DNA of 52,865 bases from Candidatus Saganbacteria bacterium (GCA_026387795.1 JAPLLA010000036.1:21405-74269), one strand, 5' to 3'. Shown: positions 8,416-17,122, counted from the first letter of the stretch. Notes: generated by a model not told the origin, from the sequence alone. Program-made: numbers and translations.

Positions 8416-8763
8416 ATGGACAAAATAGACGAACTTACAAAAAAAATAATTCAATTTAGGGATAAAAGAGATTGGAAACAATTTCACAATCCTAAAGATA
8501 TCGCGTTATCATTGGTTTTGGAGGCAGCGGAGGTGATGGAGCATTTTCAATGGAAGTCAAAGGAGGAAATTGAGCAATATGTGAAGTCTGGTAAAAAAAG
8601 TATTGGAGAAGAATTGGCGGATGTCATGTATTGGGTCTTATTGATGAGTTCGGATTTGGGGATTGATATTGTTGATGCTTTGGATAGGAAAATTAAAATA
8701 AACAATAAAAAATATCCAGTAAAGAAGTCAAAAGGAAGACATGTGAAATATGATCGACTCTAG
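8416..8763 (+). CDS. MazG-like nucleotide pyrophosphohydrolase
   Basis: 115 residues, a single MazG/RS21-C6-type helical domain. The metal-binding motif is intact: EAAEVMEHF supplies the first pair of Glu, and IGEELADVMYW supplies the Glu and Asp of the second. Such enzymes hydrolyse nucleoside triphosphates to monophosphates and pyrophosphate, with dCTP or modified pyrimidines as common substrates. The last 14 bases overlap the start of the nuclease-helicase gene that follows, so the two are probably translated together. This pairing points to a two-gene functional unit rather than plain housekeeping. RBS AGAGG lies 9 bases before the ATG. Confidence 0.9.
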   Translation: MDKIDELTKKIIQFRDKRDWKQFHNPKDIALSLVLEAAEVMEHFQWKSKEEIEQYVKSGKKSIGEELADVMYWVLLMSSDLGIDIVDALDRKIKINNKKYPVKKSKGRHVKYDRL

Positions 8764-10642
8764 GATGTTGGTTTATCAATCCACGACAGATTCTTTTATT
8801 AAGGATGTTCGTGAAAATTGCCTTACCGATATTATGTCTGATAATTATTTTTCGATATGTGGGTACCGGCCAGGATCCGCAGAGGTTGCTTCATGGCAGA
8901 ATTCAATGCCAAGAGTTAGCGATGTTATTGAGTTGTCTGAGCTTAAAGATAATATGATTGTTTTAGAGTACGTTCTTCCTTACAGCCAGGAAAGTCGAAT
9001 AGACGTTTTATTGTTTGGAAATGACGGGGAAGAGAAAGACAATATTGTTCTAATAGAAGTAAAACAGTGGACGGATGTAAAAGCAACGGAAGACGATGGA
9101 AATGTTGTCGAGACCTATATAGGGCAACGCAAAAGAGTTATCCCGCATCCATCACAACAAGCCAAGGGATATGCCGAATATCTGAGGAGTTTTATTGATG
9201 ATTTTAATGGTGAAAGCCCCCTTCAGCTATTTAGTTGTGCTTATTGTCATAATTACACAAAAAAGAATGGAGAGGGATTGTTTTCCGAAAAATATGATGA
9301 TTTGATGAAGGAGTACCCAGTATATAGCAAAAGCGATGTGCTGGAATTGGCGATTAAGATCAAATCATTACTCTCAAAAGGGCATGGGTTTGAGGTGTTT
9401 AATCGGTTTATGCAGAGTCCTGTTGAGCCGTCAAAAAAGCTTTTAGACAACGTTGCTAAGATTATAAGCAATGAGCCTGTGTTTGCTTTGATTAATGAAC
9501 AAATCGTAGCCAAGAATCTTATTTGGTCAAAAATTCGAAAGGCACAAAAAACAAAAGAAAAATCGGTGGTAATTGTGAGTGGAGGGCCGGGCACAGGAAA
9601 GTCCGTAATAGCATTAAATATATTGGCTGAAGCTGCTCTCCGAAAGAAGAAGGTGTTTTATGGTTGTAAGTCAAAACCCTTTATAGAGGGTTTAAAGCAC
9701 ATCGTGGGGGAAGAAGGAGAAAAACTGTTTTCTAACTTGTATAGATTTTTGCCCTCCAAAGTAAAAAAAGACGAATTAGATGTTGTGCTTATAGATGAAG
9801 CGCATAGGATTGAAAAAAGCAGCAATTACCAATACACAAGGAATATCGATAGGACTGATATGCCGCCAATAGAACAGTTAATTAGATGTGCTAAAACAGC
9901 GGTATTTTTCATTGATGACAAGCAAAATGTCAGATTTCAGGAAACGGGCCATACTAGATTGATTAAAGAACATGCAAAAAAATATAATTGTTCAATTGAT
10001 GAGGTTGAGCTTCTTACTCAATTTCGTTGTATGGGCTCGAATAATTATCTAGAATGGCTCGAATCTGTCCTGGGGTATAATGATGAACCAAAAACCTTAT
10101 CAAAAAGTGCAATATTTGACTTTAGGATATTTGATTCGCCAACGGAATTATATGGTGAAATCAGAAAAAAGGAAGCAAAGAAGGCAAATTCAGCAAGATT
10201 AGTGGCTGGTTATTGTTGGCCATGGTCTAACCCAAAGGTAGACGGGGCGTTAGTTAACGATGTTGTAATAGGAGCTTTTACTATGCCTTGGGAAGCTAGG
10301 GATGGTTTCTCCCTAAAAAAAGGCATTCCCAAATGGTATCAATGGGCATATAAACCTGGTGGAATTGATCAGGTAGGGTGTATTTATACTGTTCAGGGGT
10401 TTGAGTTCGAATATATTGGGGTTATTTTTGGTAAAGATTTTAAATATAATCCTACAACAAAAAGGATGGAAGGAGATATGCTGGAAACAGCAGATATCAC
10501 CCTGAAAAAAAAGCCAGATCAATTTGAAAATTATGTAAGAAATATTTATCGTGTATTGCTTACCCGAGGATTAAAAGGGTGTTATGTTTATTTTGTTGAT
10601 AAGGAAACGGAAGAATTCTTTAGATCCAAAATCAAATCTTAA
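8750..10642 (+). CDS. Nuclease-helicase with DUF2075 (Schlafen-type) helicase domain
   Basis: 630 residues. The N-terminal part (about 75-150) looks like a PD-(D/E)XK nuclease: SRIDVLLFG supplies the Asp and NIVLIEVKQW supplies E-x-K. A helicase core follows (about 265-625) with Walker A SGGPGTGKSV, Walker B VVLIDEAHRI, a motif V-like VQGFEFEYIGVI and motif VI-like RVLLTRGLKG, the arrangement of DUF2075 superfamily 1 helicases. The start codon lies inside the MazG-like gene (14-base overlap). A role in processing foreign DNA or RNA is inferred from the nuclease-helicase fusion, the MazG partner and the neighbouring accessory genes; no function has been shown by the sequence itself. Confidence 0.85.
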   Translation: MIDSRMLVYQSTTDSFIKDVRENCLTDIMSDNYFSICGYRPGSAEVASWQNSMPRVSDVIELSELKDNMIVLEYVLPYSQESRIDVLLFGNDGEEKDNIVLIEVKQWTDVKATEDDGNVVETYIGQRKRVIPHPSQQAKGYAEYLRSFIDDFNGESPLQLFSCAYCHNYTKKNGEGLFSEKYDDLMKEYPVYSKSDVLELAIKIKSLLSKGHGFEVFNRFMQSPVEPSKKLLDNVAKIISNEPVFALINEQIVAKNLIWSKIRKAQKTKEKSVVIVSGGPGTGKSVIALNILAEAALRKKKVFYGCKSKPFIEGLKHIVGEEGEKLFSNLYRFLPSKVKKDELDVVLIDEAHRIEKSSNYQYTRNIDRTDMPPIEQLIRCAKTAVFFIDDKQNVRFQETGHTRLIKEHAKKYNCSIDEVELLTQFRCMGSNNYLEWLESVLGYNDEPKTLSKSAIFDFRIFDSPTELYGEIRKKEAKKANSARLVAGYCWPWSNPKVDGALVNDVVIGAFTMPWEARDGFSLKKGIPKWYQWAYKPGGIDQVGCIYTVQGFEFEYIGVIFGKDFKYNPTTKRMEGDMLETADITLKKKPDQFENYVRNIYRVLLTRGLKGCYVYFVDKETEEFFRSKIKS

Positions 10643-10698
10643 TAATTTCATTCCTTAATTATTCTGCTCCCAGCATTCCCAGTCTAGCATTTTTCCTC

Positions 10699-10812
10699 GC
10701 ATTTCCTGTCGCATAATTCGCCACCTCGTCGAAAAATCCTACACCTTTTATCCCTGTTACCTAGTGAAGTAAGCCAAAAACCCTGGCAAGCAAATTGCTC
10801 ATAATAGTGCAC
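10699..10812 (+). repeat. Dispersed intergenic repeat, copy B
   Basis: Starts GCATTTCCTGTCGCATAA, has the core TCGAAAAATCCTACA and ends AATTGCTCATAATAGTGCAC. The left end matches copy C and the right end matches copy A almost base for base. It lies just upstream of the Xre-Panacea/RelE operon. Confidence 0.78.
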
Positions 10813-10902
10813 CAGCGCACCAGAGCGCCAGTACACCAGTTAAGACAAGGGGCTGGAAGGGGGATAAGAAATAAAAAAAAGGTAAATGGGCGCAAGTTAT
10901 TA

Positions 10903-10953
10903 TGTTCGAAAATCGATATATATATTGACAGAATATCGAACACCTGATAAAAT
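10903..10953 (+). promoter_or_regulatory. Promoter with overlapping palindromic operator of the TA operon
   Basis: TTGACA (10925-10930) and TAAAAT (10948-10953) are 17 bases apart, with an extended TGA before the -10. Inverted half-sites TGTTCGA (10903-10909) and TCGAACA (10936-10942) bracket the -35, and a further ATCGAT lies between them. The Xre-type protein encoded downstream is the obvious repressor, giving the autoregulation usual in toxin-antitoxin operons. An RBS (AAGGGGG) precedes the ATG at 10978. Confidence 0.8.
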
Positions 10954-10977
10954 GTTTTAATGTGAAGGGGGTGGGTT

Positions 10978-11781
10978 ATGACAGATAAAACCGAGCAAAA
11001 AGAGATCGCCTCTAGGTTAAAAGGATTAAGAGAAAGAATGGGGTTGTCTCAGGAAGAAGTGGCAGAAGCCATAAGAATTCCTCGTACTGCTATTTCCCAA
11101 ATCGAGAACAGTGAAAGAGGGGTGTCTGGCTTAGAGCTGGCTGCCTTTTCCAAGCTATTTGAGGTGTCCACGGATTATATTTTGGGATTAGAAAAAGAGC
11201 TGGAGGTTGTTTTGCCAAAAGAGAGTAAACAGCCATCCAAGCAAAGCATGCGCATCTCCGTGCCCCAAATTAAATTGGACAAGTTTAAACAGGTCTTATT
11301 GTATATGCTGGAACGTTGCGCGGGAAAACCTAACATTGGGGAAACAGTTTTGTATAAATTGCTTTATTTTATTGATTTTAATTATTATGAAACCTATGAG
11401 GAGCAATTAACAGGAGCAGCATACATTAAAAACAAGTATGGCCCAACTCCGGTCGAATTTGTGAAAATTATCGACCAAATGGAAAACGAAGGAGAAATAA
11501 GGATAATTAAGGATAAATATTATGATTATCCGCAAAAAAGATATATCCCGCTTGCTAAAGCCGATTTGAGCAAATTAAAGGCCAGCGAAAAAGAAATAAT
11601 CGATAAAGTTTTAATTGCCCATTCCGATAAGACGGCTACAGAAATAAGCAATTATTCGCATGAGGATGTTCCATGGAAGGCAACAAAAGATAAGGACGTA
11701 ATTGATTACGAGCTTGTTTTTTATCGTACTCCTGCCTATTCCGTTAGGAGCTATCCTGACGAGGATAGCAATGAACTATGA
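10978..11781 (+). CDS. Xre-type antitoxin with Panacea (DUF4065) domain
   Basis: 267 residues. Residues about 10-68 form an Xre helix-turn-helix (LKGLRERMGLSQEEVAEA, then TAISQIENSERG). After a linker, residues about 95-255 form the DUF4065/SocA-like Panacea domain (VLYKLLYFIDFNYYE, KYGPTPVEF, YSHEDVPWK). Panacea proteins neutralise a wide range of toxins encoded next to them, and the Xre part would bind the palindrome at 10903. The stop codon lies within the start of the RelE-like gene (11-base overlap), as expected for a coupled antitoxin-toxin pair. Confidence 0.93.
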   Translation: MTDKTEQKEIASRLKGLRERMGLSQEEVAEAIRIPRTAISQIENSERGVSGLELAAFSKLFEVSTDYILGLEKELEVVLPKESKQPSKQSMRISVPQIKLDKFKQVLLYMLERCAGKPNIGETVLYKLLYFIDFNYYETYEEQLTGAAYIKNKYGPTPVEFVKIIDQMENEGEIRIIKDKYYDYPQKRYIPLAKADLSKLKASEKEIIDKVLIAHSDKTATEISNYSHEDVPWKATKDKDVIDYELVFYRTPAYSVRSYPDEDSNEL

Positions 11782-12121
11782 GTATTTAGCCGAATTTGAA
11801 AAAGATTTAAAGCGGCTATTAAGGCGGTTTAGAAGCTTAAAAGATGATCTTGATGTGTTAAAGAAGTATTTGGCTATTTTACCTTCTGCCTCTCCGCCGA
11901 CTAGCTTTCTAATGAATAACCTCGGTGTACAATGTGAAATTGTTAAAATCAAGAAATTCACCTGTAGAGCGTTAAAGGGGAAGGGTTCACAAAGCGGAAT
12001 TAGGATTATATATGCTTTTCATGGGGAAGAGCAGAAGATTGTGTTTATTGAATTGTATTATAAGGGTGATAAATCTAGTGAGGATAGGGATAGGATCCTT
12101 AAATATTATAAGGTAGAATAA
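11771..12121 (+). CDS. RelE/ParE-superfamily toxin
   Basis: 116 residues from the ATG at 11771; the longer ORF in the track starts at 11702 inside the antitoxin gene and is unlikely. The fold order fits RelE-like toxins: N-terminal helices (EFEKDLKRLLRRFRSLKDDL), then strands with CRALKGKGSQSGIRIIYAF and IVFIELYYKGDK, and a short basic tail RILKYYKVE. Members cleave mRNA at the ribosome or poison gyrase; which of these cannot be decided. It overlaps the antitoxin by 11 bases and is followed directly by a terminator, closing the operon. Confidence 0.85.
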   Translation: MNYEYLAEFEKDLKRLLRRFRSLKDDLDVLKKYLAILPSASPPTSFLMNNLGVQCEIVKIKKFTCRALKGKGSQSGIRIIYAFHGEEQKIVFIELYYKGDKSSEDRDRILKYYKVE

Positions 12122-12137
12122 ATGAAATCTGCCAATT

Positions 12138-12160
12138 GTGCAACAACTCGTTGCACTTTT
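12138..12160 (+). terminator. Intrinsic terminator of the TA operon
   Basis: Perfect 7-bp stem GTGCAAC / GTTGCAC with a 5-base loop followed by TTTT, 17 bases after the toxin stop codon. Confidence 0.75.
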
Positions 12161-12180
12161 CGCTCTACACTGGTCCAGTC

Positions 12181-14223
12181 CTACTGCTTCCTCAAAAACA
12201 CCGCCACACTCCTGGGCCCGATGGTGTAACTTGAGATGTTGCGGTATTTGTCGTTATGCTTGTCAGAAAACCCTCCGGCAAATGCAGTGTCAAAGATCAT
12301 GATCCTGGTCTCACCTTTTTTACAAGGCTTGGCAGTGTATGGTAATTCTTCCCAATAAGAATTCAGTATTACCATGATATCAACATCTTTTTGGTCGGGA
12401 TTATCCTTTAATTCGCTTCCTTCAATCAAAAAGGCCATGGAACGGAGTTCTTGGTCATAAGGATCAATTGGTTGCCTATTTGGGCCAACCCAATTAATGT
12501 CTTTTAGCCTGTCAAGATTTGTGTCCCCGCCGGTAAAAAACGACCGGCAAAGAAAATGAGGGTGGGATTCCCTGAATTTAATTAGATCCCTGACAAAGTC
12601 AACCAGATCCCTGTTTTTTTCTGCCAGCGTCCAGTCAAAATAATTGATTTCATTATCCTGGCAGTAGGTATTGTTGTTTCCTTTTTGGGTACGCCCAAAC
12701 TCGTCTCCTCCCAGGATCATTGGCACTCCTTCAGAAAGGAAAAGGGTGCCAAGAAAATTGCGCGCCAGTTGTTTTCTGAGGCAATTTATTCCCGGATCAT
12801 TGGTTGGGCCTTCTGCTCCCCAGTTCCAGGAAAGATTATCGTTGGCGCCGTCGCGGTTTTCTTCAAGATTTGCCTCATTGTGCTTTCCGGCATAGGAGAC
12901 CAAGTCGTTTAAGGTAAAACCGTCGTGAGCAGTGATGAAGTTGATGCTATGGTAGGGGGTACGCCCGCTTTTCCCGTAAAGGTCTGGGCTTCCTTGCAGC
13001 CGCAGCATCATCTCTGGTACCATCCCAGCATCCCCTTTGACAAATTTTCTGATTGTATCTCTGTATTTCCCGTTCCATTCCATCCAGTCAACAGGGAAAT
13101 TTCCAACTTGATAATCTTCCCAGCTTGTATCCCACGGTTCTGCAATCATTTTTACATTCGAGAGCAATGGGTCTTCGTGAATAACCGCAAAAAATGCGGA
13201 AAGGGGCTCAAACCCATTGCCGCTTCTTCCCAGAGCAGAAGCCAGGTCAAAACGGAACCCATCCACATGCATCTCTTCTACCCAGTAGCGCAGAGAATCC
13301 ATAATTAGTTTTATTACTTGAGGATCACTGGCATTAAGCGTGTTTCCACAGCCCGTGTAATCCATATAATAGCGCTTATCCGGACTAAGTTTATAATAAG
13401 TCGGATTATCTATCCCCTTAAAAAAAAGTGTAGGCCCGTTTTCGTTCCCTTCGCAAGTGTGGTTATAAACTACGTCTAAAATTACTTCAATCCCAGCTTT
13501 GTGAAGTTCTTTTACCAATTGCTTAAATTCATTTACCTGGCAGCCCGGAGAGGAATTGGTACTAAAACGGGAGTCCGGAGCAAAGAATCCCAAGGTGCTG
13601 TACCCCCAATAATTGCAAAGACCTTTTTTCAATAGGAATTCCTCGTCTTGGCAGTGTTGTATGGGTAAAAGCTCAATGGTTGAGATCCCGAGCTTTTTTA
13701 GATAGGGGATTTTTTCTATGAAGCCAAGATATGTTCCGGGGCTTCCAACTTTGGAAGAGGGGTGGGCAGTAAAGCTTTTGACATGTACTTCATAGATCAC
13801 GGTTTCTTGCATTGGAATATCGGGCCGGGTATCTTTTCCCCACTTAAAAGCTTTATCATCTATAACCACACACTTTGGGGTTGGTTTATGCTGCTCAAAT
13901 GTGAATTTTCCAGTGATTGCTTTAGCGTAAGGGTCTATTAAGAAACAGTTGGGATCGAACCTTAACCCTTCTTCAGGACGGTATGGTCCTTTAACCCTGT
14001 AAGCATAGAGCTGGCTGGCTTTAAGTCCTGAGACGAAACAATGCCAAATGTAGCGGGTCTGGTTTTCTATTGAAATAATCCTGGATGGATACAGGGCTTC
14101 GGGTTTATCAAAGAGCAGCAAATCTATCCCTTCTGCATGTTTGGAGTAAATGGCAAAATTTACACCATTCTCTTTAATAGTTGCGCCCAGCGGATGATAT
14201 TGACCTTCTTTAATCATAAGCAA
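12181..14223 (-). CDS. glgX: Glycogen debranching enzyme GlgX (GH13 isoamylase type)
   Basis: 680 residues, the normal size. An N-terminal CBM48-like beta domain (about 1-110) precedes the GH13 catalytic barrel. The conserved regions are visible in order: DVVYNHTCEG, DGFRFDLASALG with the nucleophile Asp, MIAEPWD with the acid Glu, and NFITAHDGFTLNDLVSY with the stabilising Asp. It hydrolyses alpha-1,6 branches of glycogen limit dextrin. The track start is a TTG; the ATG two codons later (14217) is equally plausible. A TATAAT box on this strand (14235-14240) lies a few bases upstream, so the leader would be short. It is divergent from the aldehyde dehydrogenase gene. Confidence 0.94.
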   Translation of the reverse strand: MLMIKEGQYHPLGATIKENGVNFAIYSKHAEGIDLLLFDKPEALYPSRIISIENQTRYIWHCFVSGLKASQLYAYRVKGPYRPEEGLRFDPNCFLIDPYAKAITGKFTFEQHKPTPKCVVIDDKAFKWGKDTRPDIPMQETVIYEVHVKSFTAHPSSKVGSPGTYLGFIEKIPYLKKLGISTIELLPIQHCQDEEFLLKKGLCNYWGYSTLGFFAPDSRFSTNSSPGCQVNEFKQLVKELHKAGIEVILDVVYNHTCEGNENGPTLFFKGIDNPTYYKLSPDKRYYMDYTGCGNTLNASDPQVIKLIMDSLRYWVEEMHVDGFRFDLASALGRSGNGFEPLSAFFAVIHEDPLLSNVKMIAEPWDTSWEDYQVGNFPVDWMEWNGKYRDTIRKFVKGDAGMVPEMMLRLQGSPDLYGKSGRTPYHSINFITAHDGFTLNDLVSYAGKHNEANLEENRDGANDNLSWNWGAEGPTNDPGINCLRKQLARNFLGTLFLSEGVPMILGGDEFGRTQKGNNNTYCQDNEINYFDWTLAEKNRDLVDFVRDLIKFRESHPHFLCRSFFTGGDTNLDRLKDINWVGPNRQPIDPYDQELRSMAFLIEGSELKDNPDQKDVDIMVILNSYWEELPYTAKPCKKGETRIMIFDTAFAGGFSDKHNDKYRNISSYTIGPRSVAVFLRKQ

Positions 14224-14252
14224 ATGTGTAATTTATTATACGATAAATAGAT

Positions 14253-14281
14253 TTGTCACGCTAGTAGGGATGTAATATAAT
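14253..14281 (+). promoter_or_regulatory. Sigma-70 type promoter of the aldehyde dehydrogenase gene
   Basis: TTGTCA (14253-14258), 17 bases, TATAAT (14276-14281), followed by a strong RBS AGGAGG (14301-14306) 6 bases before the ATG at 14313. Confidence 0.75.
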
Positions 14282-14312
14282 ATGCCCAGTTTGCAAAATA
14301 AGGAGGATTTTT

Positions 14313-15707
14313 ATGTGCGCATATTTTTCCAAAGATGTTGAAAACGAATTTGCCGAAAAAGATTTAGGTATTGTAGATACCATTGACGAGGCAATTGCAC
14401 AAGCTAAAAAGGCATTTGAATATTATCGGGATACTCCGCTTGAGTTTAGAAAACAGGTCATAGCAAAAATACGCTCCTTGCTTTCTAGCCATAAAGAAGA
14501 ATTGGCAAAAATGGCAGTAGAAGAAACCGGCTTGGGCCGCGTAGAAGATAAAATTGCCAAAAATACTTTAGTGCTTGAAAAAACCCCGGGGTTGGAAATG
14601 CGCGACTATGGCGCGGCTACTACTTTTGCCGGAGATTCAGGATTGACTTTTATGAGCAAATCGCCATGGGGAATTATTGGTTCGGTTACTCCTTCTACCA
14701 ATCCCGGTGCTACCATTATTAATAATTCTATTACCATGCTGTCAGCGGGCAATGTAATAGTTTTTAATACCCATCCAGGAGCTAAAAATGTTTCCAATCG
14801 CGCAGCTTTGTTGGTAAATAGTGCTATCCGGGATGCTGGAAGCGAGCATAACCTGGTTTTTTCTGTGAAAAACCCAACTATTGAAAGCAGCCAGCAATTA
14901 ATGAAACATCCGGACATAAAACTCTTGGTAGTAACCGGAGGACCGGATGTAGTGCGCACTGCTATGGCTTCGGGTAAGAAAGTAATTGCCGCAGGACCCG
15001 GAAATCCTCCGGTTATAGTTGACGAGACCGCTGAAATTGATGAAGCCGCAAAAGACATTGTTACCGGTGCTTCTTTTGAAAACAATATTTTATGTATTGC
15101 GGAAAAAGAGGTCTTTGTAGTAGACCAAGTTGCAGATGAGCTTAAAAAAGAGATGTCACGCCATAAAGCGTGCGAGATTTCCGGTGGTGATCTGGATAAA
15201 CTGATCAAACTGATTTTTGTGGAAAAAGATGGGGCATTGGTGGTGAATCGAAAATATATTGGCAAAGACGCTGCTCTGATTGCCAAAGATGCCGGGATTT
15301 CTGTTCCAGCTGATACCAGATTACTCTTTTGCGAGGTTGGGTTTAACCATCCTTTGGTCCAGCATGAACAGCTCATGCCAGTGCTGCCGATTGTAAGAGT
15401 AAAAGATTGGAGGCAGGGGATGGAATATGCAATCAAAGCTGAACATGGATATCACCATACTGCAATTATGCATTCGGAAAATGTGGAAAGGAGTTTGATT
15501 GTGTCTCGTTTGATCAATACTTCTATTTTTGTGGAAAATGGGACCAGTTTAGCGGGGCTGGGGGTGGGTGGAGAAGGATTTACTTCCATGACTATTGCAG
15601 GGCCAACCGGTGAAGGGGTTACTGCACCTTGGACTTTTGTCCGGCATAGAAGACAGGTCTTGGTTGATGATTTTAGGGGGGCAATTTCCTCATATCCTCA
15701 TGGCTAA
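14313..15707 (+). CDS. CoA-acylating aldehyde dehydrogenase (EutE/PduP type)
   Basis: 464 residues of the aldehyde dehydrogenase superfamily. The catalytic Cys (about 261) sits in NNILCIAEKEVFVV, which is the EutE/PduP signature and separates it from ordinary ALDHs. Other motifs are SPWGIIGSVTPSTNPGATII and VTGGPDVV for cofactor binding. It interconverts acetaldehyde (or propionaldehyde) with the acyl-CoA using NAD(H) and CoA, and would serve fermentation. There is no N-terminal extension resembling a microcompartment targeting helix, and no shell protein gene nearby, so a free cytosolic enzyme is more likely. Strong promoter and RBS suggest high expression. Acetyl versus propionyl preference is unknown. 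Confidence 0.9.
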   Translation: MCAYFSKDVENEFAEKDLGIVDTIDEAIAQAKKAFEYYRDTPLEFRKQVIAKIRSLLSSHKEELAKMAVEETGLGRVEDKIAKNTLVLEKTPGLEMRDYGAATTFAGDSGLTFMSKSPWGIIGSVTPSTNPGATIINNSITMLSAGNVIVFNTHPGAKNVSNRAALLVNSAIRDAGSEHNLVFSVKNPTIESSQQLMKHPDIKLLVVTGGPDVVRTAMASGKKVIAAGPGNPPVIVDETAEIDEAAKDIVTGASFENNILCIAEKEVFVVDQVADELKKEMSRHKACEISGGDLDKLIKLIFVEKDGALVVNRKYIGKDAALIAKDAGISVPADTRLLFCEVGFNHPLVQHEQLMPVLPIVRVKDWRQGMEYAIKAEHGYHHTAIMHSENVERSLIVSRLINTSIFVENGTSLAGLGVGGEGFTSMTIAGPTGEGVTAPWTFVRHRRQVLVDDFRGAISSYPHG

Positions 15708-15718
15708 GGTTCTTATAA

Positions 15719-17122
15719 GTGCACATGGAAAAAAGAAAATATTTCTGGCTGGTGTTTAATGCGGCGTTTATCCTCTTTATAGTAAAGATCGATGCTTTTA
15801 TTGTAAACGTTTCCCTGCCTACCATTGCCCGTTCTTTTGGCTTAAACCTTGCCGAAGTTTCAAGCATTGTTGTGGTCTATCTTTTGCTTTTAACCAATAC
15901 CATGCTGATTTTTGGGAAGCTCGAAGACCGGCTTGGAGTGAAAAAACTCCTTTTTTTGGGATACCTTTTATTTACTGCTGGGTCTTTGTTTTGCGGACTC
16001 TCTTTCAATCTCAGCCTTTTGATCTTTGCCAGGGCTGTACAAGGTATTGGCGGAGCCATGCTTATGATTTGCGGGTTTGGGGCAGTGAACAAGTTTTTGC
16101 CGGATGAGATCAAGGGGTGGGGGATGGGAATTGTAACTACTGCAGCAGCTTTGGGAATTGCCACTGGTGCGCCTTTGGGAGGTTTTATTACTTATTTTGT
16201 TTCCTGGCGTTGGATATTTTTTGTTAATGTCCCTTTAGGAATATTAGGCTTAATTATCAGTTCCAGAACCTCTCCTGAAGAGAAAATTCTAAGAGAAGTC
16301 TCCCAGGAACGGTTTGATTATGTGGGTGCTGTGCTTTCGTTCCTTGGCATTTCAGGCATTACTTATGTTTTAAGTACAGGGACAATCTTGGGTTGGACCT
16401 CTCTTCCGATACTGGCAATCTCTGCTGCTTCGTTTCTTATTATGGCTATTTTTATCTTTTGGGAAAACAAATGCCAATATCCTTTAATGGCACTGGGGAT
16501 TTTTAGAAACGCTGGTTTTGTTTGTGCCAATGTTGCGGTATTTTTGATTTTTATGATCCTTTCCGGAACGGATTTCATTATTCCTTTTTATCTGGAGCTT
16601 GCTAAAGGGTTAAACGCATACCAGGTCGGAATATTTTTATTCCTTTATTCTGTGGCTTATTCTGTATGTGCGCCGTTTATCGGTAAAATCCTGGATAATC
16701 CCAAGCTCCGCTTCTTAAGCCAGGTTGCAACTGTAGCCTGCGCAGCCTTGTTTTTTGTCTATGCTTGGGGGATGTCCATGGCAGGGTTTGTGATTACATT
16801 CTTGTTTTTTGTTTTTTGGGGGATTGCCAATGCATTTTTAATACCGGAAAATTTCCGTTTGGTTTTTACCCATACTCCGAAAAATCAAAAAGGGGTGAGT
16901 GCCGGGATTTTTAATGTAGCCCAGAATTTAAGCGCGGTTTTTGGGATTTGTGCCTTTCAAATTATTTTTTCTCATATAACTCATGGGGCAAGTGTCCCGG
17001 ATCCATCTTCGCTCTTTTTGGCTTTTAGCAGTATCTTTGTTTTTGGTGGTATACTTTATTTGCTAACACTTTTCTTTTCTTCGTTGGCAGAAAGGAATAA
17101 GGTTTTAAATGACAGATCATAA
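15719..17122 (+). CDS. MFS drug/metabolite exporter, DHA2 (14-helix) family
   Basis: 467 residues with about 14 membrane helices. Family motifs are visible: IDAFIVNVSLPTIARSF in helix 1 (DHA2 motif), GKLEDRLGVKKLL (motif A) between helices 2 and 3, and GIATGAPLGGFI (motif C) in helix 5, which marks antiporters that export. The listed start is GTG; the ATG at 15725 is an alternative. The last 14 bases overlap the ATP-grasp ligase gene, suggesting that the pump exports that enzyme's product, as in the BacD/BacE pair of bacilysin producers. This functional link is inference. Confidence 0.88.
   Translation: MHMEKRKYFWLVFNAAFILFIVKIDAFIVNVSLPTIARSFGLNLAEVSSIVVVYLLLLTNTMLIFGKLEDRLGVKKLLFLGYLLFTAGSLFCGLSFNLSLLIFARAVQGIGGAMLMICGFGAVNKFLPDEIKGWGMGIVTTAAALGIATGAPLGGFITYFVSWRWIFFVNVPLGILGLIISSRTSPEEKILREVSQERFDYVGAVLSFLGISGITYVLSTGTILGWTSLPILAISAASFLIMAIFIFWENKCQYPLMALGIFRNAGFVCANVAVFLIFMILSGTDFIIPFYLELAKGLNAYQVGIFLFLYSVAYSVCAPFIGKILDNPKLRFLSQVATVACAALFFVYAWGMSMAGFVITFLFFVFWGIANAFLIPENFRLVFTHTPKNQKGVSAGIFNVAQNLSAVFGICAFQIIFSHITHGASVPDPSSLFLAFSSIFVFGGILYLLTLFFSSLAERNKVLNDRS

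Larger units (their letters stand above)
10643..10977. other. 335-bp intergenic region with repeat B and the TA promoter
   Basis: No gene is visible here. The left third is C/T-rich spacer, 10699-10812 is repeat copy B, 10813-10870 holds a short run of near-repeats of the type GCGCACCAG/GCGCCAG, and 10903-10953 is the operator-promoter of the Xre-Panacea operon. Confidence 0.7.

Noticed and set aside
14606-15436. 276-codon minus-strand ORF
   Set aside because: Exact antisense of the well-supported aldehyde dehydrogenase gene; its translation has the Ser/Thr/Ile-rich look of a shadow frame and no recognisable domain.
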